A stretch of DNA of 64,000 nt from Nemania diffusa. Lineage: Eukaryota; Ascomycota; Sordariomycetes; Xylariales; Xylariaceae. Position 1 is the stretch's first letter. Each line of letters begins with the position of its first letter. The translations under genes and the position numbers were made by a program. Positions 1-12,870 of this stretch are shown in pieces. A model generated the notes under the pieces. The model did not search any database. It was not told the origin of the DNA and saw nothing but the letters and a program-made list of their open reading frames with translations. The DNA lies in assembly GCA_038501195.1 (NCBI GenBank), contig JBBPUQ010000007.1, positions 2,953,501 through 3,017,500 of the forward strand, read 5' to 3'.

Positions 1-2595
1 GCTAGTGCTGGTTTTGTATGGTGGGAGATGGGGGGCTCCCTTTCGCTGTATACAACAAAAGTTCAAAGGTATAATACCGCCACCGCCCTGTGTATGCTCC
101 CAAACACGTCGAGATTACAGACAACGGCTTGGTACTAGCGAATGAGAAAGTGAGGTAACCGACCAGATTCCGCCACTACCCCGCTTTGAGGCTTAGCTGG
201 CTATCTTGGTGTTGTTGTTAATGTTGTTGTTAGTGTTGTTGTTAATGTTGTTGTTAGTGTTGTTGTTAATGTTGTTGTTAGTGTTGTTGTTAATGTTGTT
301 GTTAGTGTTGTTGTTAATGTTGTTGTTAGTGTTGTTGTTAATGTTGTTGTTAATGTTGTTGTTGTTGCTGATGATGTGATATTTAACGTGAAAGTGTTAA
401 ATCCACCATGTGGAACGCTCTACACTTTCTGTATATAAATTACTACATATCCCAGGTCCTTTAGATAGCATCGTTACTCTGATTTTCACCTTGAATACAC
501 ACACTCTATGCCATTCTACTCCACTATATTTGACAGAAAGGTCCTCTGTAATACAGTAAGCACCAAAGCCCCCCCGAAGAGCATAGTAGGCTTGCCGCAT
601 CGAAAATTTACATTATATGTAATAGCCCATTTAACAACTCTTTACCTTGAAGCTTGATTACCTCTTCCCTGTGCAAACAGACTATTAGTTATATTGTTAC
701 TATATTATTTTCTTTTATATCCGTAACCGGTTACCCTAATAGTATACCTTCTCTCTTTGTTTTAAACTATCTGTGACAGCATATATAACCGTTAATTCCT
801 GACTGGGAATTAACGGCGTCGTCTTTTCCGTCACACTATCTCTTGGCTACGCTGGTAACACTTTATGAAAACCCCCCCGGTAACTTGAACACGTATTAAC
901 AACACCTTTCAGTTTAAAACAACCTATAATATAGTTTATAGGCCTGTTGTCGCCTGTACCTAAGTTAAGACCCATTTAAGCCCTTGAAAATTCTGCCAGT
1001 ATTAATACGGCAAGAAAGTACCACATACAAATTGTGTAGGCAGACCTACTTTCACACTAATAGTAGGTGGCCACGACTGGTAGTTGAAGGAGGGAAGTTG
1101 TTGGCTATCTTGCCCCTTTCTAAATTCACATTTTCTTTCTGCTTGTTCTATGGAACTTTTAAGCGGTTAGGCTTGGACTTGAGGACCGAAAACTGTTTGG
1201 CGGAGCATCACTTAATATCTCAACTCTAAAATTTATATAAGAAATATCAAAGCCGAGGCAGCAATCAACTCGATCCCAAAATGGCTCATGTTAAGCGAGA
1301 CACCGCTTGCCGCTCGGCACATGCCACTGCTAGCAGTATTAGCTTCGAGGATTGTCATCGAGGTCAGAGTGAGTGTCGCATTATGGAATGGCTGTCACTC
1401 TCATGGCATAGACAAGCGAACGGCGAGCCTCATAGTCACCCAAATTCAAGAACCATCGTATCCCTAAGCGACCCCATCCTCTCCCACCAGAATAAATCCG
1501 AGTCGCGATCCACCTCTCCGTCCCAGCTGCGGCAAAAAGCCATGGATAGTCATAAAAGTCCACATTTTCTTCTACTGGCCCTCTGGATCGCCACGGCGGC
1601 CACGTCCTTCTCATCATCGGTCCTCCTTAGGGCGATGCTGGCTCATCATTTAAGTCAGGGGCCGGGACATTTCGGGAGCGAATCACCACACTCGCTCTAT
1701 GACAAGCAGGATCAGGTATGTTCTACTACACCTTTTGCTCAACCAGATCGCTAAGGCAGCAATTACCTTGCGCAGTGTTTAGAGATAATGATATTATCCC
1801 GACCAATATTAGGTTTAGAGCCTTTACCACCCCTACCACGACTGATGTCAATACTACACATTTTTTGCATTTCAACCTTAGCCCTTCATAGGAGTCGAAA
1901 ATTCGACCGATATCAAAACGCAACGATAAGCCTCCTCGTCCTAATAGGCCTAAACGTAAGGCTCTATACCTCACCAACAGAACCATATCTGAACATCACG
2001 ACTGCCGCAATATTAATACTACCCTTACTGTTATCATCTAGCATTCTCTTCAGTGCTGCACTTCATTGCCTCTTTGATTCCTGGTCGGGCCAAAAGAGAG
2101 AGATAGGGACTGGATAAGGGAGCCGAAGGGAGGAGAAATGATAGTGGAAGATAGATTGGGTGCCGAGTATAAATCACAGGCTTTTCAGCTTGTTGGGGAA
2201 GGGAGTTGGTCTCATCACATTTTCATAGGCTTTTCAGGGGTGCTTTAAGCGCTTGGAGAACCGGGCAGCGCTTAGCGTCCAGCAAGCACATACTGCAATG
2301 CATACCTAGCCACCCACAGGCCGTTTACGCATAAGCACAGCCTGCTAGTCCACTTGTACCTAGGCTTTGATACCGGCGATAATAGCGACGACGCCTTTGT
2401 CAAGACATCACGAATATATGTAGCCAAACAACCCCTCTTTTCTATGCGTAATGCCTGATATTTTGTCTAGACAATCTCAAGATCTATAACAGGTCTCTCT
2501 CGTCGGCGTTCTACTTACAACTTTCATCTACGCCAATCTGTATACAATTTCATCGCTTCAATCCCGCACTGCACCTAACTCGTCGAAAGCTTAGA
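1..2595. other. Gene-poor left end
   Basis: Apart from the minisatellite at about 209-370 I see no supported gene here. Small open frames on both strands around 1281-2117 overlap one another, have no recognisable domain and lack convincing splice structure. Base composition is mixed, without the extreme A+T of the RIP blocks further right. The last 150 bases probably hold the promoter and leader of the gene starting at 2596. Confidence 0.5.
209..370. repeat. 24-bp minisatellite built from GTT triplets
   Basis: A tandem array in which two 12-base half-units alternate, one ending GTTAAT and the other GTTAGT, giving a 24-base period repeated about six times before breaking down into plain GTT repeats. 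The copies are nearly identical, which suggests recent slippage or expansion. No open frame runs through it with start and stop signals, so it looks non-coding. Confidence 0.9.
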
Positions 2596-3532
2596 ATGTC
2601 ATCCCTTTTCCAAGCACTAGAGGCCCAAGAACTTACTGAAATCGAGAAACCAATTTTCGATGTTCTCAAGGCCAGCCTCTACTACCCTACCACCGACAAT
2701 GTGCTGGCAAACCGACTTGCAGATGACATCGTCTTCTTCTGCCGGTCGGCAGATGTAGAGGATGACTACGAAGCCATTTTAACAGCTGTATGGCGGTTGA
2801 GCTTCGATATGATTTGCTGCATCCCATCAGATCATGCATTGCAAGATTCTTGGGTCAATGCCATAAAGGAACTCAAGGGTCGGGGAACCCTTCCTGCTAG
2901 GAATGCCGAGGTGAGATATACTGTAAATTTAATCTCTGTTCATTCAGCTAATCGTTGTGCAAGTCCTACGACCTCTCGTGGCAAGAACTTCCTTGCTTCT
3001 TAATTGAGCTAGATACACACATGAGTATGATTCTCTAAAGAAATGGTCGGCCAGCACCAGTTTTACTAATATATCACCTTAAGATCGGGTCCTGGAGAAA
3101 GACACCGAATTTCAAAACTTGAACTCTTTCGCAGCTAGACTCTACACTTCAAACGTGCTGCGAGAAGACAGATTTGCAATCATGGGACTACGTGATGCTC
3201 TCGAAAGACCTGTCGACCAATCCCCGGACTATTTTCTATCGATTGCAAGTGAGTGGTTGATTCGCTGCGCGGATCCTATTTATGACTTAATGGCAAAGAG
3301 CGCGTCTTCGCCGGAAAAGGGCAGATGGTGGAATCTTGGCGAAGCATTTGCCAACAAGGACGGCGTTACTCCGTTTAGTATTGGACGATGGAACCTCTGG
3401 AAAGAACGCATCTCGGAGGAAAGGGGGAAATTGTTGTCGTCGCCGAATTCTGAGACTGGTGAGCCTGCTCTTGCTAAAAGACTAGAAAAAGCCCTGCAGA
3501 AAATGGGCGAGGCAGAGCGGGCGGCCGAGTAG
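2596..3532 (+). CDS. DUF3632-like hypothetical protein, three exons
   Basis: Exons are 2596-2910, 2964-3024 and 3084-3532. Joined they give 274 residues with no internal stop. Intron 1 runs from GTGAGA to CAAG with a CTAATC branch-like site; intron 2 runs from GTATGA to TTAAG with CTAATA. The protein is helix-rich and acidic, begins MSSLFQALEAQELTEIEKP, and near its end has the pattern FSIGRWNLWKERI, which I associate with the fungal DUF3632 family of soluble intracellular proteins of unknown role. Length fits that family. The start is the first ATG in an open frame and is followed at once by coherent coding sequence. Family assignment is from memory of the pattern; the exon structure is firmer than the name. 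Confidence 0.7.
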
Positions 3533-4477
3533 AAGATTAATATTAACATGGCTGAGGAGTGAACTAGATGGTATAAGAGTTCGTTGAGTTGTTGTGAGGT
3601 GTTTACTTAGTCTGGGGCCCAACTCTAACAGTGAATGTATAAAATCGAAGAGAAAATATCAGTCCTATGCATCTTATATCAACAGAATACTGGTATAGTG
3701 CCAAGGCATATGCTCGCTCCTTATGAGAAAGGGGTGAAACTTTAATCAAGAATCGTCTCAGCTGTGTACGGGTGGTATATCTGACACCACCCACTTAACC
3801 TACCTAACCTACCTATTTAACCTAGGTACTTAACTTTTTACAACTTTATACGCTCTACGTATAACATTTAGCAACTTATGTCATTGTTTAAACCATTTAG
3901 TGAATTAACTTGATTAATTTAAACAATAGATTTAGGCAAGCCGGTTAAACAAGCGTTTTTTGCGATTAATTCAGGTAAAACAAGTTAAAAGGCTATTATT
4001 TAACTGACTTTACCTGTGTGCAGCGCTATATGCAGTTCATAAGGGCTCCGAGACCTTTGATTAAAACACTAACACTATCTCTATTAAACTTTCTGAGGGC
4101 TTAGGAAAGCAACGGATTTTTTGGGGAAGCCTGGCGGGCTAACTAATTGGAGAGGCACTGAAAAGGGTTGGTATATAATGAGAAAAGTGGTGATAAATAT
4201 ATAGGGTTGATTCATGTATCCTGGCTGCTAAAGATCTCACTATAATGGAGGTTTTGTGTTAAGTGCTTATTTAACTTCTATGGTAAATTTTGTTTAAAAT
4301 TTAATTATATGATAATTTTATTAGTTTAAAGAGCTTATTTCTAACAACTCTCTAATCTATTACATGATATCCCTATCTATAATAGTTGTAGATAGTGAGG
4401 GCTTTTGTTGAAACACCAATTCTCGCAGTACAAGCGCAATTTTAACAAAGGGCTTCTGGCACTTCGTGCTTCAAGGA
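3533..4477. other. Intergenic, AT-rich, with a transposon end fragment
   Basis: No gene is supported. The left part holds CCTACCTAACCTACC-type short repeats (about 3785-3830). The middle holds a worn right end of the hAT family described below (about 3880-4027). The remainder is AT-rich single-copy sequence with only short open frames. Confidence 0.55.
3880..4027 (+). mobile_element. Degenerate right terminus of the hAT family (copy F)
   Basis: The stretch matches, base for base with many C-to-T/G-to-A differences, the last ~140 bases of the elements ending at 30098, 35840, 54399 and 57995. Shared landmarks are AAGCG-TTTTTTGCGATTAAT, then AAAACAAGTTAAAAGGC, then TTTACCTGTGTG and AGCGCT. No matching left end or target duplication was found nearby, so this is a solo fragment of an old copy. 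Confidence 0.7.
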
Positions 4478-5853
4478 CTAATCTCGAATTTCTGAGAGGG
4501 CATCACGAATGAAATATCTTTCGGTTTTGAGCTTCCCACCCGCATCATGGAGTGACTGAATGGCCTCCTCTGCTTCACGGCACGCCTCTGCGACTAAGGC
4601 GAAGTCTTCGTCACTACTGTATGCTTCGGCTGGGCCAGGACAATCTAATTGGAGGACACCTTTCGAGTCATCGCAGTCCACCACTTTGATGTGTGTATGA
4701 ACTAATATGGCGGCGTAAACAATCCATAGAAAAGTTCGGTCAGAAATTAGAAAGGCATTTTGCGGTACGTTTTCATCAGACGAGAGTTGCAGCACATGCC
4801 TGACCGCCTTGGAATAATCCGTCAATATTTCAGAGAGAGAATGGCTAGGCAAGCTAGTGCGCTTGGACTGTGAGCATAGGAGCCCCTCTACCTTCCAAAG
4901 AGTGTAACGAGCTAGCTCCGGGGTATATTTGCTGACATGTTGAAAGAGGAGGCACCACTCTGAGTCATATTTGGGATAGGCTTTGAGGATATGAAGGGCA
5001 TCGCCGGGGTTAAGTTTGAAGGTCGATGGGGCAGCTGTTTCGCGTTGGGCCAGTAACTAAAAGATTGGATGCATGTGTCAGCTACGTCTGTTGAATTGAA
5101 ACAGGTGGTGCGCAGTCTGTTACGAACCTCGAAGACGTGGAATTGGGACTCGACCTTTCGAATGATGTTTTTCTCAAGTTCCGTCCAGTCAATAGTGTCA
5201 GCATCCTGCTCATTGCACAGGTTTAAATCAAACGCGTCGAGAACCGGACGAAACAGTGGTGGATTAAGTTGGTGGACGAAGCGCAACGAACTCACATCGC
5301 TGTTGAAGGCGATATGTGAGGCGCAGAGGATGCTTATATCATTTAAAAGGGTGTCCCGCAACTGCTGGACCTCGTGCACTTGTAGCCGCGCATTATGTCT
5401 CCTACCATGTGGGTAAACTAGATTACCATGTGGCTGAACCCTGTCAATAAGTCTCGAGATGGCGATGCCTGGATAGTGCAATCGGATCTGAAGATGGATG
5501 CGGGCTTGGCTGGCGACCCGAGGCGAAATTCCTGCTAGCCCGGGAATCGACGGAAGGTGAGAGAAGACGCGTACTGCGCTGTCGAGTTGTTCTACATCGC
5601 TAAAGTCGCGGAGTATCGAACTAACCCGCTGCCAACGTCTCGTGGTTATACGTCGCGTGTTGGTCTGAGGCCGCGAGGGCATCGACTTGACTGTTTCGCG
5701 TAGAAGTCTCTTGAGGAGCGGCGTTTCGCGTTTGATATTGGGATTGTGATCTGCAATAGTACGGAAAGGGCTTGGTCCCAATGACTGGCCTTGAGCATGG
5801 TTGCTCGGCTGGGAGGCCATGATTCTGTATGTCCGTATGCTAAAAGTGCACAA
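4478..5853 (-). CDS. Unrecognised hypothetical protein, two exons
   Basis: Exon 1 is 5853-5128 and exon 2 is 5056-4478, separated by a 71-nt intron (GTTCGT donor, GCTGAC branch-like site, TTTTAG acceptor). The joined frame encodes 434 residues from the first ATG, or 423 from a second ATG at 5820 (MASQPSNH). The second start is equally plausible because the first eleven residues look like leader sequence. The N-terminal 70 residues are basic and Ser/Arg-rich; the rest is predicted helical with no transmembrane segment, no Cys pattern and no motif I recognise. The frame switch at the intron is well supported, since exon 2 continues 60 codons upstream of its first ATG. It has no co-directional neighbour. 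Function unknown. Confidence 0.65.
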
Positions 5854-8631
5854 TAGAAGTGATGATGGTAGGTGTTGGCGTTGAAAAGGTATGACCCAGA
5901 TGATGTTTTCGCATTGTTTCTGTTTATTTCCCCATGGGGTACCATGTCAATAGTCGGTGCCGGACCACTGAACCCAGGAGCTAAATAAGTGATAGATGAT
6001 AGGTTTCGCCTCTGTTACCTAGAGGCTAGAGCAAAGTTGCAAAATAGTTAGTTAACACGGATATTACAGAATCAGTACTAACCTAAGTAATCAATAGACA
6101 CCTAGATCACCTTGACAGGCTATGTTTATTTGTTCATAAGATCTTGTATAGAAGATTAATACAGATATCTTCCTTGTATCAATCAATCGACGTAGTAAGG
6201 CCCTGTTTCGTGGCTATTTGAAAGTATTTTACGCGCATGCTGTTGGATTTTACCACTGCGCCAAAATATCATTATTATACAAAAACATTATATTTCTGTA
6301 TATATCCAACATTTGCAAATCGCGGCCAGTGCGCAAATCACTGCATAGAGTATAGTAAGATTCGTGTAAGCTGGCTGAGTACGCTGTAGTCTGGTTGCAC
6401 CCAAACATAGCATGGCGGGCAGTTCGTCGTCACAATAAACATTGTCATCGGTAGTTCGAGGAGAATCTAACTAACAAGTGAACAGGTGTGCTCTAGATAA
6501 GCGATTGGTATGTATCTAGACGTTTTATAGACTATCTAGAACTAGCCCCGAACAGGGGGCAAGCTACTATATAATCCTATCACGATCAAGCAGTCATACG
6601 GAGGCTTGATTCTAAAACATAGTCTCATTCTTTGCGGCACAATTTTCCGACTAAGATCCTAGAGGAGTCTGAGAGGCGAGAAGGATCTGTCACTTTTTTA
6701 GCTTTGATCGCGCTCTGATCGTGGACCCAACCAAAACGAGGACATCAAGAATGAGAGTCCTATATGATACTAATAATTAAATAGCTGTTCTTTACAGGAT
6801 CCGATAAGGACCGCGCATGTGTCGGACCGGGGCCGTTTCATCCTCATTAGTTTGCGTACCTAAGTATCTTGCGAATCCGTGGGGCAAACCACACCTGGAG
6901 AAGTACAATCACGGTCTAGCAACATGGCACATTCCCAAGCACTCGGTAAGTTCATCTACAGCAGCCGAAGCTTGGGGACGTAAGTCGGTAGGCTGGCGAG
7001 TAGGCCGTTGCTCGTTTCTGAGGCTGCGGAGCTGGATTTGTCTAGGAAGCAAGCGAATTTGGCGGCGGCATCGGCCAATAAGTGTTCTTGGCACGATGGG
7101 GTTCCGTATGCTGTATTAGGATACATGCAGATACACAGCTACCCGTCCCGATGGGAGTCGGCAACCCCGGCGCACCGACACGCGGCGTGCCAGGTATGCG
7201 TAGGTGTCCTGTAAGAACGTCAGACTTTAGAGAATGAACCAAGAGACGAATCTAGGTATACAAAGAGATTCTAAGAACTTTGTCTACCTAGCACTTTAGG
7301 TAGGCATTGTGGAGAAACCAAACACAATCAATTGTAAGTTGAATCAAGAAAGTGAGAAGAGCTGCTACATCTGCTGTTTCAAGAGCCTCGGTGGTTTGCG
7401 CATAGATGCATAGTTCTGTGCTCTGAAGTATGCAGGTAAGGCACCTCTCGCCCCATGCGCCGCCCCCCTGCGCCCTATGCCCTACAATGTGTGCTTAGCT
7501 GTCTGGCTTACAGGCTATGAATATTCTGTACATATCTAGGTACCTTTTATTTAGACTCCTACCTAACGCGTACACACTTACATTTAGGTGCCTACCTAGG
7601 TACTTACCTTAACTTTCTAGGTACTTTCTTTAGTTTACAGCCTGCTGGGGGGAGGGGGCGTTTTCGCTGCGTTGGTTCGAAGAACGAAGTTTGGGGGCTG
7701 ATGGGGAACTCTCCGAGTTGGTACAGAGTACAGAGTCTCTAGTGGGGGCAAACCTAGAGGACCGATTGGGTAGCGACTCAGGCAGAGTTACTTCGGTGTA
7801 CAAACTTTCAGGCCTGCGTGACACGTCGCCTGCCGGCCGCGGACTATCTGTACAAGGTATATACATGTACTAGCATCCCTTCTCTACGTCCAGTGGGTGG
7901 ACTAGGGCCGCCAATGCTCTGCGAATGACACGCGCTGGAAATTTTCAAATGGGCATGGCAAAAATCGGGCTAGGTACCACCATTATTATATCAGTCTTCT
8001 TTCACACCTTTCTCCTTCTTTTCTTTCTTCAGCCACTTGCACGCTCCGTCACGTCACGTCTACCCACCACCATCCACTGTCAATCGCCCCTCCTGGTCTG
8101 GGTGGCCTGTCGAATTCCCTTCTATTCTTTCTTGCCGCTGTTGTAATTATCATCTGGTCCTCGCTCCGCTCCGCCTCCGCTCCCCTCGTCGTCGCCGCCA
8201 CCTGCATCGTGCGTGTATCGCATCTAGACCAACCAAGTCAGCCGACTCTAGTGCTACGCCCCCGCCGGTCCGCCAGCAGCAGCAGTAGTAGCAGCAACAG
8301 CGGTTATAGTAGTCTTAACAGCCTAGTAAGTATTGTCCACGTATCCAGCGCTATACATATGCCGTGGTTGTACTTATCTGCGATCCGAGCCCCTACCCTC
8401 CGCGCTGCGCTAGACAGCGAGACAGAGAGAGACAGAGCTGACTAGCCCCATGTTCAGCTGCCCCAAGATCTACACAGAAGAAGGATCGTCTACCGACCAA
8501 ATCTACTACAGCTACTCACGCGCTTGCACTGCGATCAAGAGAACTTTGGCCTCCCACTCGACGACCCGACGACAAGAAACGAAAGAACCCGACTCTGCAC
8601 ACGTACGCTGTTTCTGTGACTTTGACTAGTC
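5854..8631. other. Long intergenic stretch upstream of eIF2A
   Basis: Nearly 2.8 kb without a supported gene. About 6800-7215 has a few short open frames with balanced codons (one contains AELDLSRKQANLAAASANK), but no start, splice and stop arrangement holds together. About 7530-7630 has a cluster of CCTAGGTA-type motifs. From about 7980 to 8630 the + strand becomes pyrimidine-rich, with CTCC and TCTTTCTTC runs, as expected for the promoter and leader of the eIF2A gene. Confidence 0.45.
7980..8631 (+). promoter_or_regulatory. Pyrimidine-rich promoter/leader of eIF2A
   Basis: The 650 bases before the eIF2A ATG contain long C/T runs (for example around 8000-8040 and 8140-8200) and no TATA-like box close to the start, which is usual for constitutively expressed fungal housekeeping genes. 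The ATG sits in the context CTAGTCATGGCGG. A transcription start cannot be placed from sequence alone. Confidence 0.4.
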
Positions 8632-10777
8632 ATGGCGGCCCCGTTGCAGTTTGCCTACCGAACCCAAAAGGAGATCGGCGTCACCGACGCTGCGCCTGTC
8701 TACGAGCCCGTTCCCGGGTTCGCCAAGCCGGAAGGGAATTTGCGGTGTAGTGTGTATTCGCCCTGCGGCCGGTTCCTCGCCTGGGCGTCTAACGAGTGTG
8801 TTTGCGTTGTCGATGCTTCTGTTGGTCATGTCCTCGCCACCCTAGTCGTCCCCAACGTATTCGAAGTCGCTTTTTCTCCCCGCGGCACGTATCTGAGCAC
8901 ATGGGAACGACCTGCTAAAGACGAGAATGGTGATGCCACCAAGAACCTGAAAATTTGGCGTACTATCGAGGATGTTTCAGGCAACACTGAGCAGCAGCCG
9001 ATAGGCCGGTTCGTTCAAAAGTCTCAGACTGGCTGGAATCTCCAGTACACTTCGGATGAAAAGTACTGCGCTCGTCTGGTGACCAACGAAGTGCAATTTT
9101 ACAGCAGTGATGATTTGGCCACCGTCTGGAATAAGCTGCGAGTCGAAGGAGTGACAAATTTTGCCATTGCCCCCGGTCAGAGTTACAATGTTGCCGTCTT
9201 CATTCCCGAACGAAAGGTGTGTGAAGCTGCCCCGATATGACTAATTTGCTTCGTAGTCCTAGGGCAAATAACGATGCTAACACTTACTCCAGGGCCAGCC
9301 AGCTGCTGTCAAGGTGTTCAATGTACCCCAGTTCGCCACGCCCATCTCTCAGAAGACCTTTTTCAAGGGCGACAAAGTACAGCTGAACTGGAATAGTCTG
9401 GGTACTAGCCTGATTGTGCTGGCACAAACAGACGTCGACAAAACGAATAAGAGTTACTATGGGGAGACAACCCTATATCTCTTGAGTGCGAACGGCTCTT
9501 TGGACGCTCGCATCACATTGGACAAGGAGGGGCCTATCCACGACGTGTCTTGGTCCCCTAACGGCAAGGAATTTGGAGTTATCTATGGCTATATGCCCGC
9601 TATGACTACGATTTTCAACCATCGGGCCGTCGCCTCCCATTCGTTCCCCCTTGCGCCTCGCAATACTGTTATTTTCTCTCCTACCGGTCGGTTCGCATTG
9701 GTCGCTGGTTTTGGTAATCTCGCTGGCCAGATCGATGTCTATGACCTGGAGAGGGATTATAGAAAGATCTGCACAATCGAAAGCGGGAATCCCAGTGTCT
9801 GCCAGTGGAGTCCTGACAGTCGTTATATCATGACTGCCACCACGTCTCCCCGGCTACGTGTTGACAATGGCGTGAAGCTTTGGCACGTTGGTGGCGGGAT
9901 CATGTATCATGAGGACATGGTTGAACTGTATAATGTATCGTGGCGACCAAGTCTACCTGAGAACCTCCCTCGTGGTGACCCATTGAACCCGGTTCCCACC
10001 CCACACGAGTCTGCCCTCAAGTATCTAGGTACAGTCAAGACGCCGTCTAAGCCCGTTGGCGCGTATCGACCTCCTGGGGCCCGAGGCATGTCAACGCCTC
10101 TTCATTTCCGACGTGAGGACGAAGGGGGTGCCGCTCACGTGATGAGCAATGGGGCTTCAAACATCGGCCCCAATGGCTTTGGAAGGCCACGTCGTCAAGT
10201 CCCCGGCGCGGATCTACTCGAGTCCGGCACCAGTTCCGTGCCGGTACCCGGAGCAGCGGGCGACGAGGCCTTATCTAAGACCGCGTTGAAGAATAAGAAG
10301 AAGCGGAACAACAAGAAGGCTAAAGAAGCCGAGGGTCAAAATGGTGCTGGTGGACTGGCACCTCCCACTCAGGAGCATGGTCCTAGCTCTGGAAACGAGG
10401 GACGAAGCCCTGAGCGTCGTGGTAACCAACAGAACCACCAGAGACACCACCGGAGTCGTTCGCGACATAATGCCCAAGGGAGTAACAACCCCGGACGCAA
10501 TCGCAGCAACACCCACCAAAATGGTCTGTCCTCTGGAGCCTTACCCCAGGTTAATACATCGCAGCCACCTGCCGACTCGCTGTTGTCCCCTGGTAGCCAG
10601 AATCCTGCGTCAAAGAAACTCCGCGGTCTTCAAAAGAAGATCCGGGCGATTGAGGATCTTGAGATGCGTCTGGCTGGCGGTGAGAAGCTAGAGGACACAC
10701 AGATGAAGAAGATCGCGACTAAGGCCGTAGTCCTCAAGGAATTGGAGGGCATAGATAAGGAGCCTCATGCAGGCTAA
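8632..10777 (+). CDS. Eukaryotic translation initiation factor 2A
   Basis: Exon 1 is 8632-9216 and exon 2 is 9293-10777; the 76-nt intron starts GTGTGT and ends CTCCAG after a GCTAAC branch site. The product is 689 residues. Residues ~1-430 form the WD40-like beta-propeller of eIF2A, with recognisable blades such as YSPCGRFLAWAS, VSWSPNGKEFGV and WSPDSRYIMTATT followed by LRVDNGVKLWHVGG. Residues ~430-620 are low-complexity, rich in Gly, Asn, Arg and Lys, with a KNKKKRNNKKAKE basic stretch. The last ~70 residues form a charged helix (KKLRGLQKKIRAIEDLEMRL) typical of the family's C-terminus. It is a cytosolic factor that can deliver initiator Met-tRNA to the 40S subunit under some conditions. 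Length and order of parts match fungal eIF2A. No neighbour appears functionally linked. Confidence 0.95.
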
Positions 10778-12870
10778 GATAGGAGATGAGAAGGAATTCA
10801 TACTTCTAAGTCTTAAGGTGCAGCATGTTAGGTCATGTTGGACACAATCAGTGCACCATTACAGTATCAAGTAGCGTAGCAGAATTTAGAGGAAGAAAAA
10901 AAGACAATTAAGGGGATGGTTAAAATTGCGCTTAGGTTGTCTAAATTCACACGTGCATATATTTGTTCCTCTTGCTTAGTTCTGCTCACTTTGGCATAAT
11001 ACTAATTTATTAGGTTAAGATGCTCATGTCTTTCAGCCCAATATTCTTCTTACGAATGAGTAGTGGCATTGAGATATAAGTGTGCGAGCCCCGAATTAAT
11101 GGCGATGTCTCGGGAAATAAGGTCAGTCAAACTGGACTCTGCTACTATTAGAGATTTGAACTCTGAAGGAACCAACTCTATAGAAAGTGATATTTGATTA
11201 TTGATGCAAGCCCTAGTTCGATATAGTTCGGCCGGTCGATGCTTCTACATGGTGCCGTATCACTCTATTTTATATATCTAAATTGTGACGCGAAAACCAG
11301 AGCACCTCCCGGGATGAACTATTCGTGATCTGATAGTGCTAATCATCTCAGTATGTTTTCTGAAGAGCCCTGGGGGTGTCCCTGGAATTATGCGCGAGAG
11401 TGCATGGTGGGAGTACTATGCTTTGCTAAAGCGCAACCGGACAGGGAAATCAAGTCCAAATAGAATTAGGGTGTAAGTACAACTTTTTTCCGGTCTGGAG
11501 CTAGGGAAGGACCTCTATTTTGGAGTTGAACTCTGGTGCCTTGCGTAGGTTTGTATGCACGATATACCTGAAAAGCCGTCAATGAAAAGCCGCCAAGTCA
11601 GCTTGATGGCTAAAGGGTCATTCTCCCCTTCTCCCCTTCTCCCCGTCAACAGAGAAACCAGTCTATTGGTTTCATGACATGATAGCTGATGAGCGTGTGA
11701 GGTATGTGGCGTGCGCTTAAGTTAATGCTAGATTATTATGTATTTGATCTACCTATCCTCTCTGAAATAAAGTTTACCATTTTGAAGGTCTAAACGATAT
11801 TCTCCATCGATACCGAAGATATTCATATAATTGAATTAGAAGTCGGCGAACCTAGAAATATCGCTAGTGCCGATTGCTTTGAGTTGGGAACAGTGGGAAG
11901 ACCTTCATCGATAGTCTCAGGCATTTGAATCTAGTGGGCTTACTAAGTAGTAATGTTGATAGCAGCAGGGGCTAGCATGGCTTTATGTATCGTAGGCGCG
12001 CGTCAAATCTCGAGAGTTTGGGATACATGGTGGTCATTAGGGAGACGGTTGTAATTCAAACTAATTCGGCATCTGCTTAGGTGTAATTGTCTCTTGACCA
12101 GGAATGGTGTCCTTCAATAAGGCAAATTGAACTCGAGTCATTGGATACTAGCCCGAAATCAGAGGGAATAATGCAAGTAATGCCGGAGAGTGATGCTATT
12201 TTGGGGAAAACCTATGATAAGGGACGGTAAGACCTTGATTATTTCAACGCTTAGCGAAGAAATTAGGCCTAGATTTTAGTTGAAAGGTATTACCTCGAGG
12301 TTTAGGAGAGATTAGAATATAGTAAGTTCCGACCTAAATTGTTCACCTCAAGATTGTTAGGTCGTTCGTATATTCCTAGAACATTAAATTGCGTAATTTT
12401 GAGGACTTCTGTCTATCAGAAACTTCACAGGTGACGTGGACCGACATTTTCTTCCCCGTAAGTTTGTATTAAGAGATACTAGTGAGAATTACCTAATTAC
12501 CTCTTACCTTCTGCGAATAGCAAGTTTATTAGCATACCTTATACTAAATCTAATTCGATTAAGTTTGAGCTGACGAGTTCAGCTCCGACAAGAGATGTAT
12601 CGCGTCTAGGCACCTTCGTTCCTAACTCAGCCACAAACTTAATGGATCACGATGTCATCTGCTACTAGTACTAAACATCAAGCTGACTGTCCTCATCGAC
12701 TTCTGCACTATCTTGGCTTCGCTATAGCTATCTCATCTCAAATGGGCGTGTTCGGTAGTATCGCGCTTAGAAACTAATTGTTAAATAACAGGCATATGAG
12801 TATCTCATGCAGCTTGCTTAACTATATAAGTGCGGTGAGAAAATCCAGTCATATATAATATGTCGTCGCC
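10778..12870. other. 2 kb intergenic without open frames
   Basis: No open frame of 60 codons or more occurs between eIF2A and the region opposite the beta-helix gene. Composition is moderately AT-rich. A short CTCCCCTT triplet repeat lies at about 11622-11645. I see no structured RNA, repeat family member or transposon end. Confidence 0.5.

Noticed and set aside
209..370. Regular repeat array resembling a CRISPR
   Set aside because: Units are directly adjacent without unique spacers, and the genome is eukaryotic.
1281..1754. 157-codon open frame near the left end
   Set aside because: No domain, a competing open frame on the other strand, and irregular composition; not convincing as a gene.
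2263..4027. CAGCGCTTAGCG at 2264 as the left end of hAT copy F
   Set aside because: Only eight bases match, the flanking 8 bases do not repeat after 4027, and an intact gene lies between.
6817..7214. Possible small spliced gene containing AELDLSRKQANLAAASANK
   Set aside because: Tried joining an ATG at about 6924 through GTAAGT donors to this frame, but phases did not match at any good acceptor.
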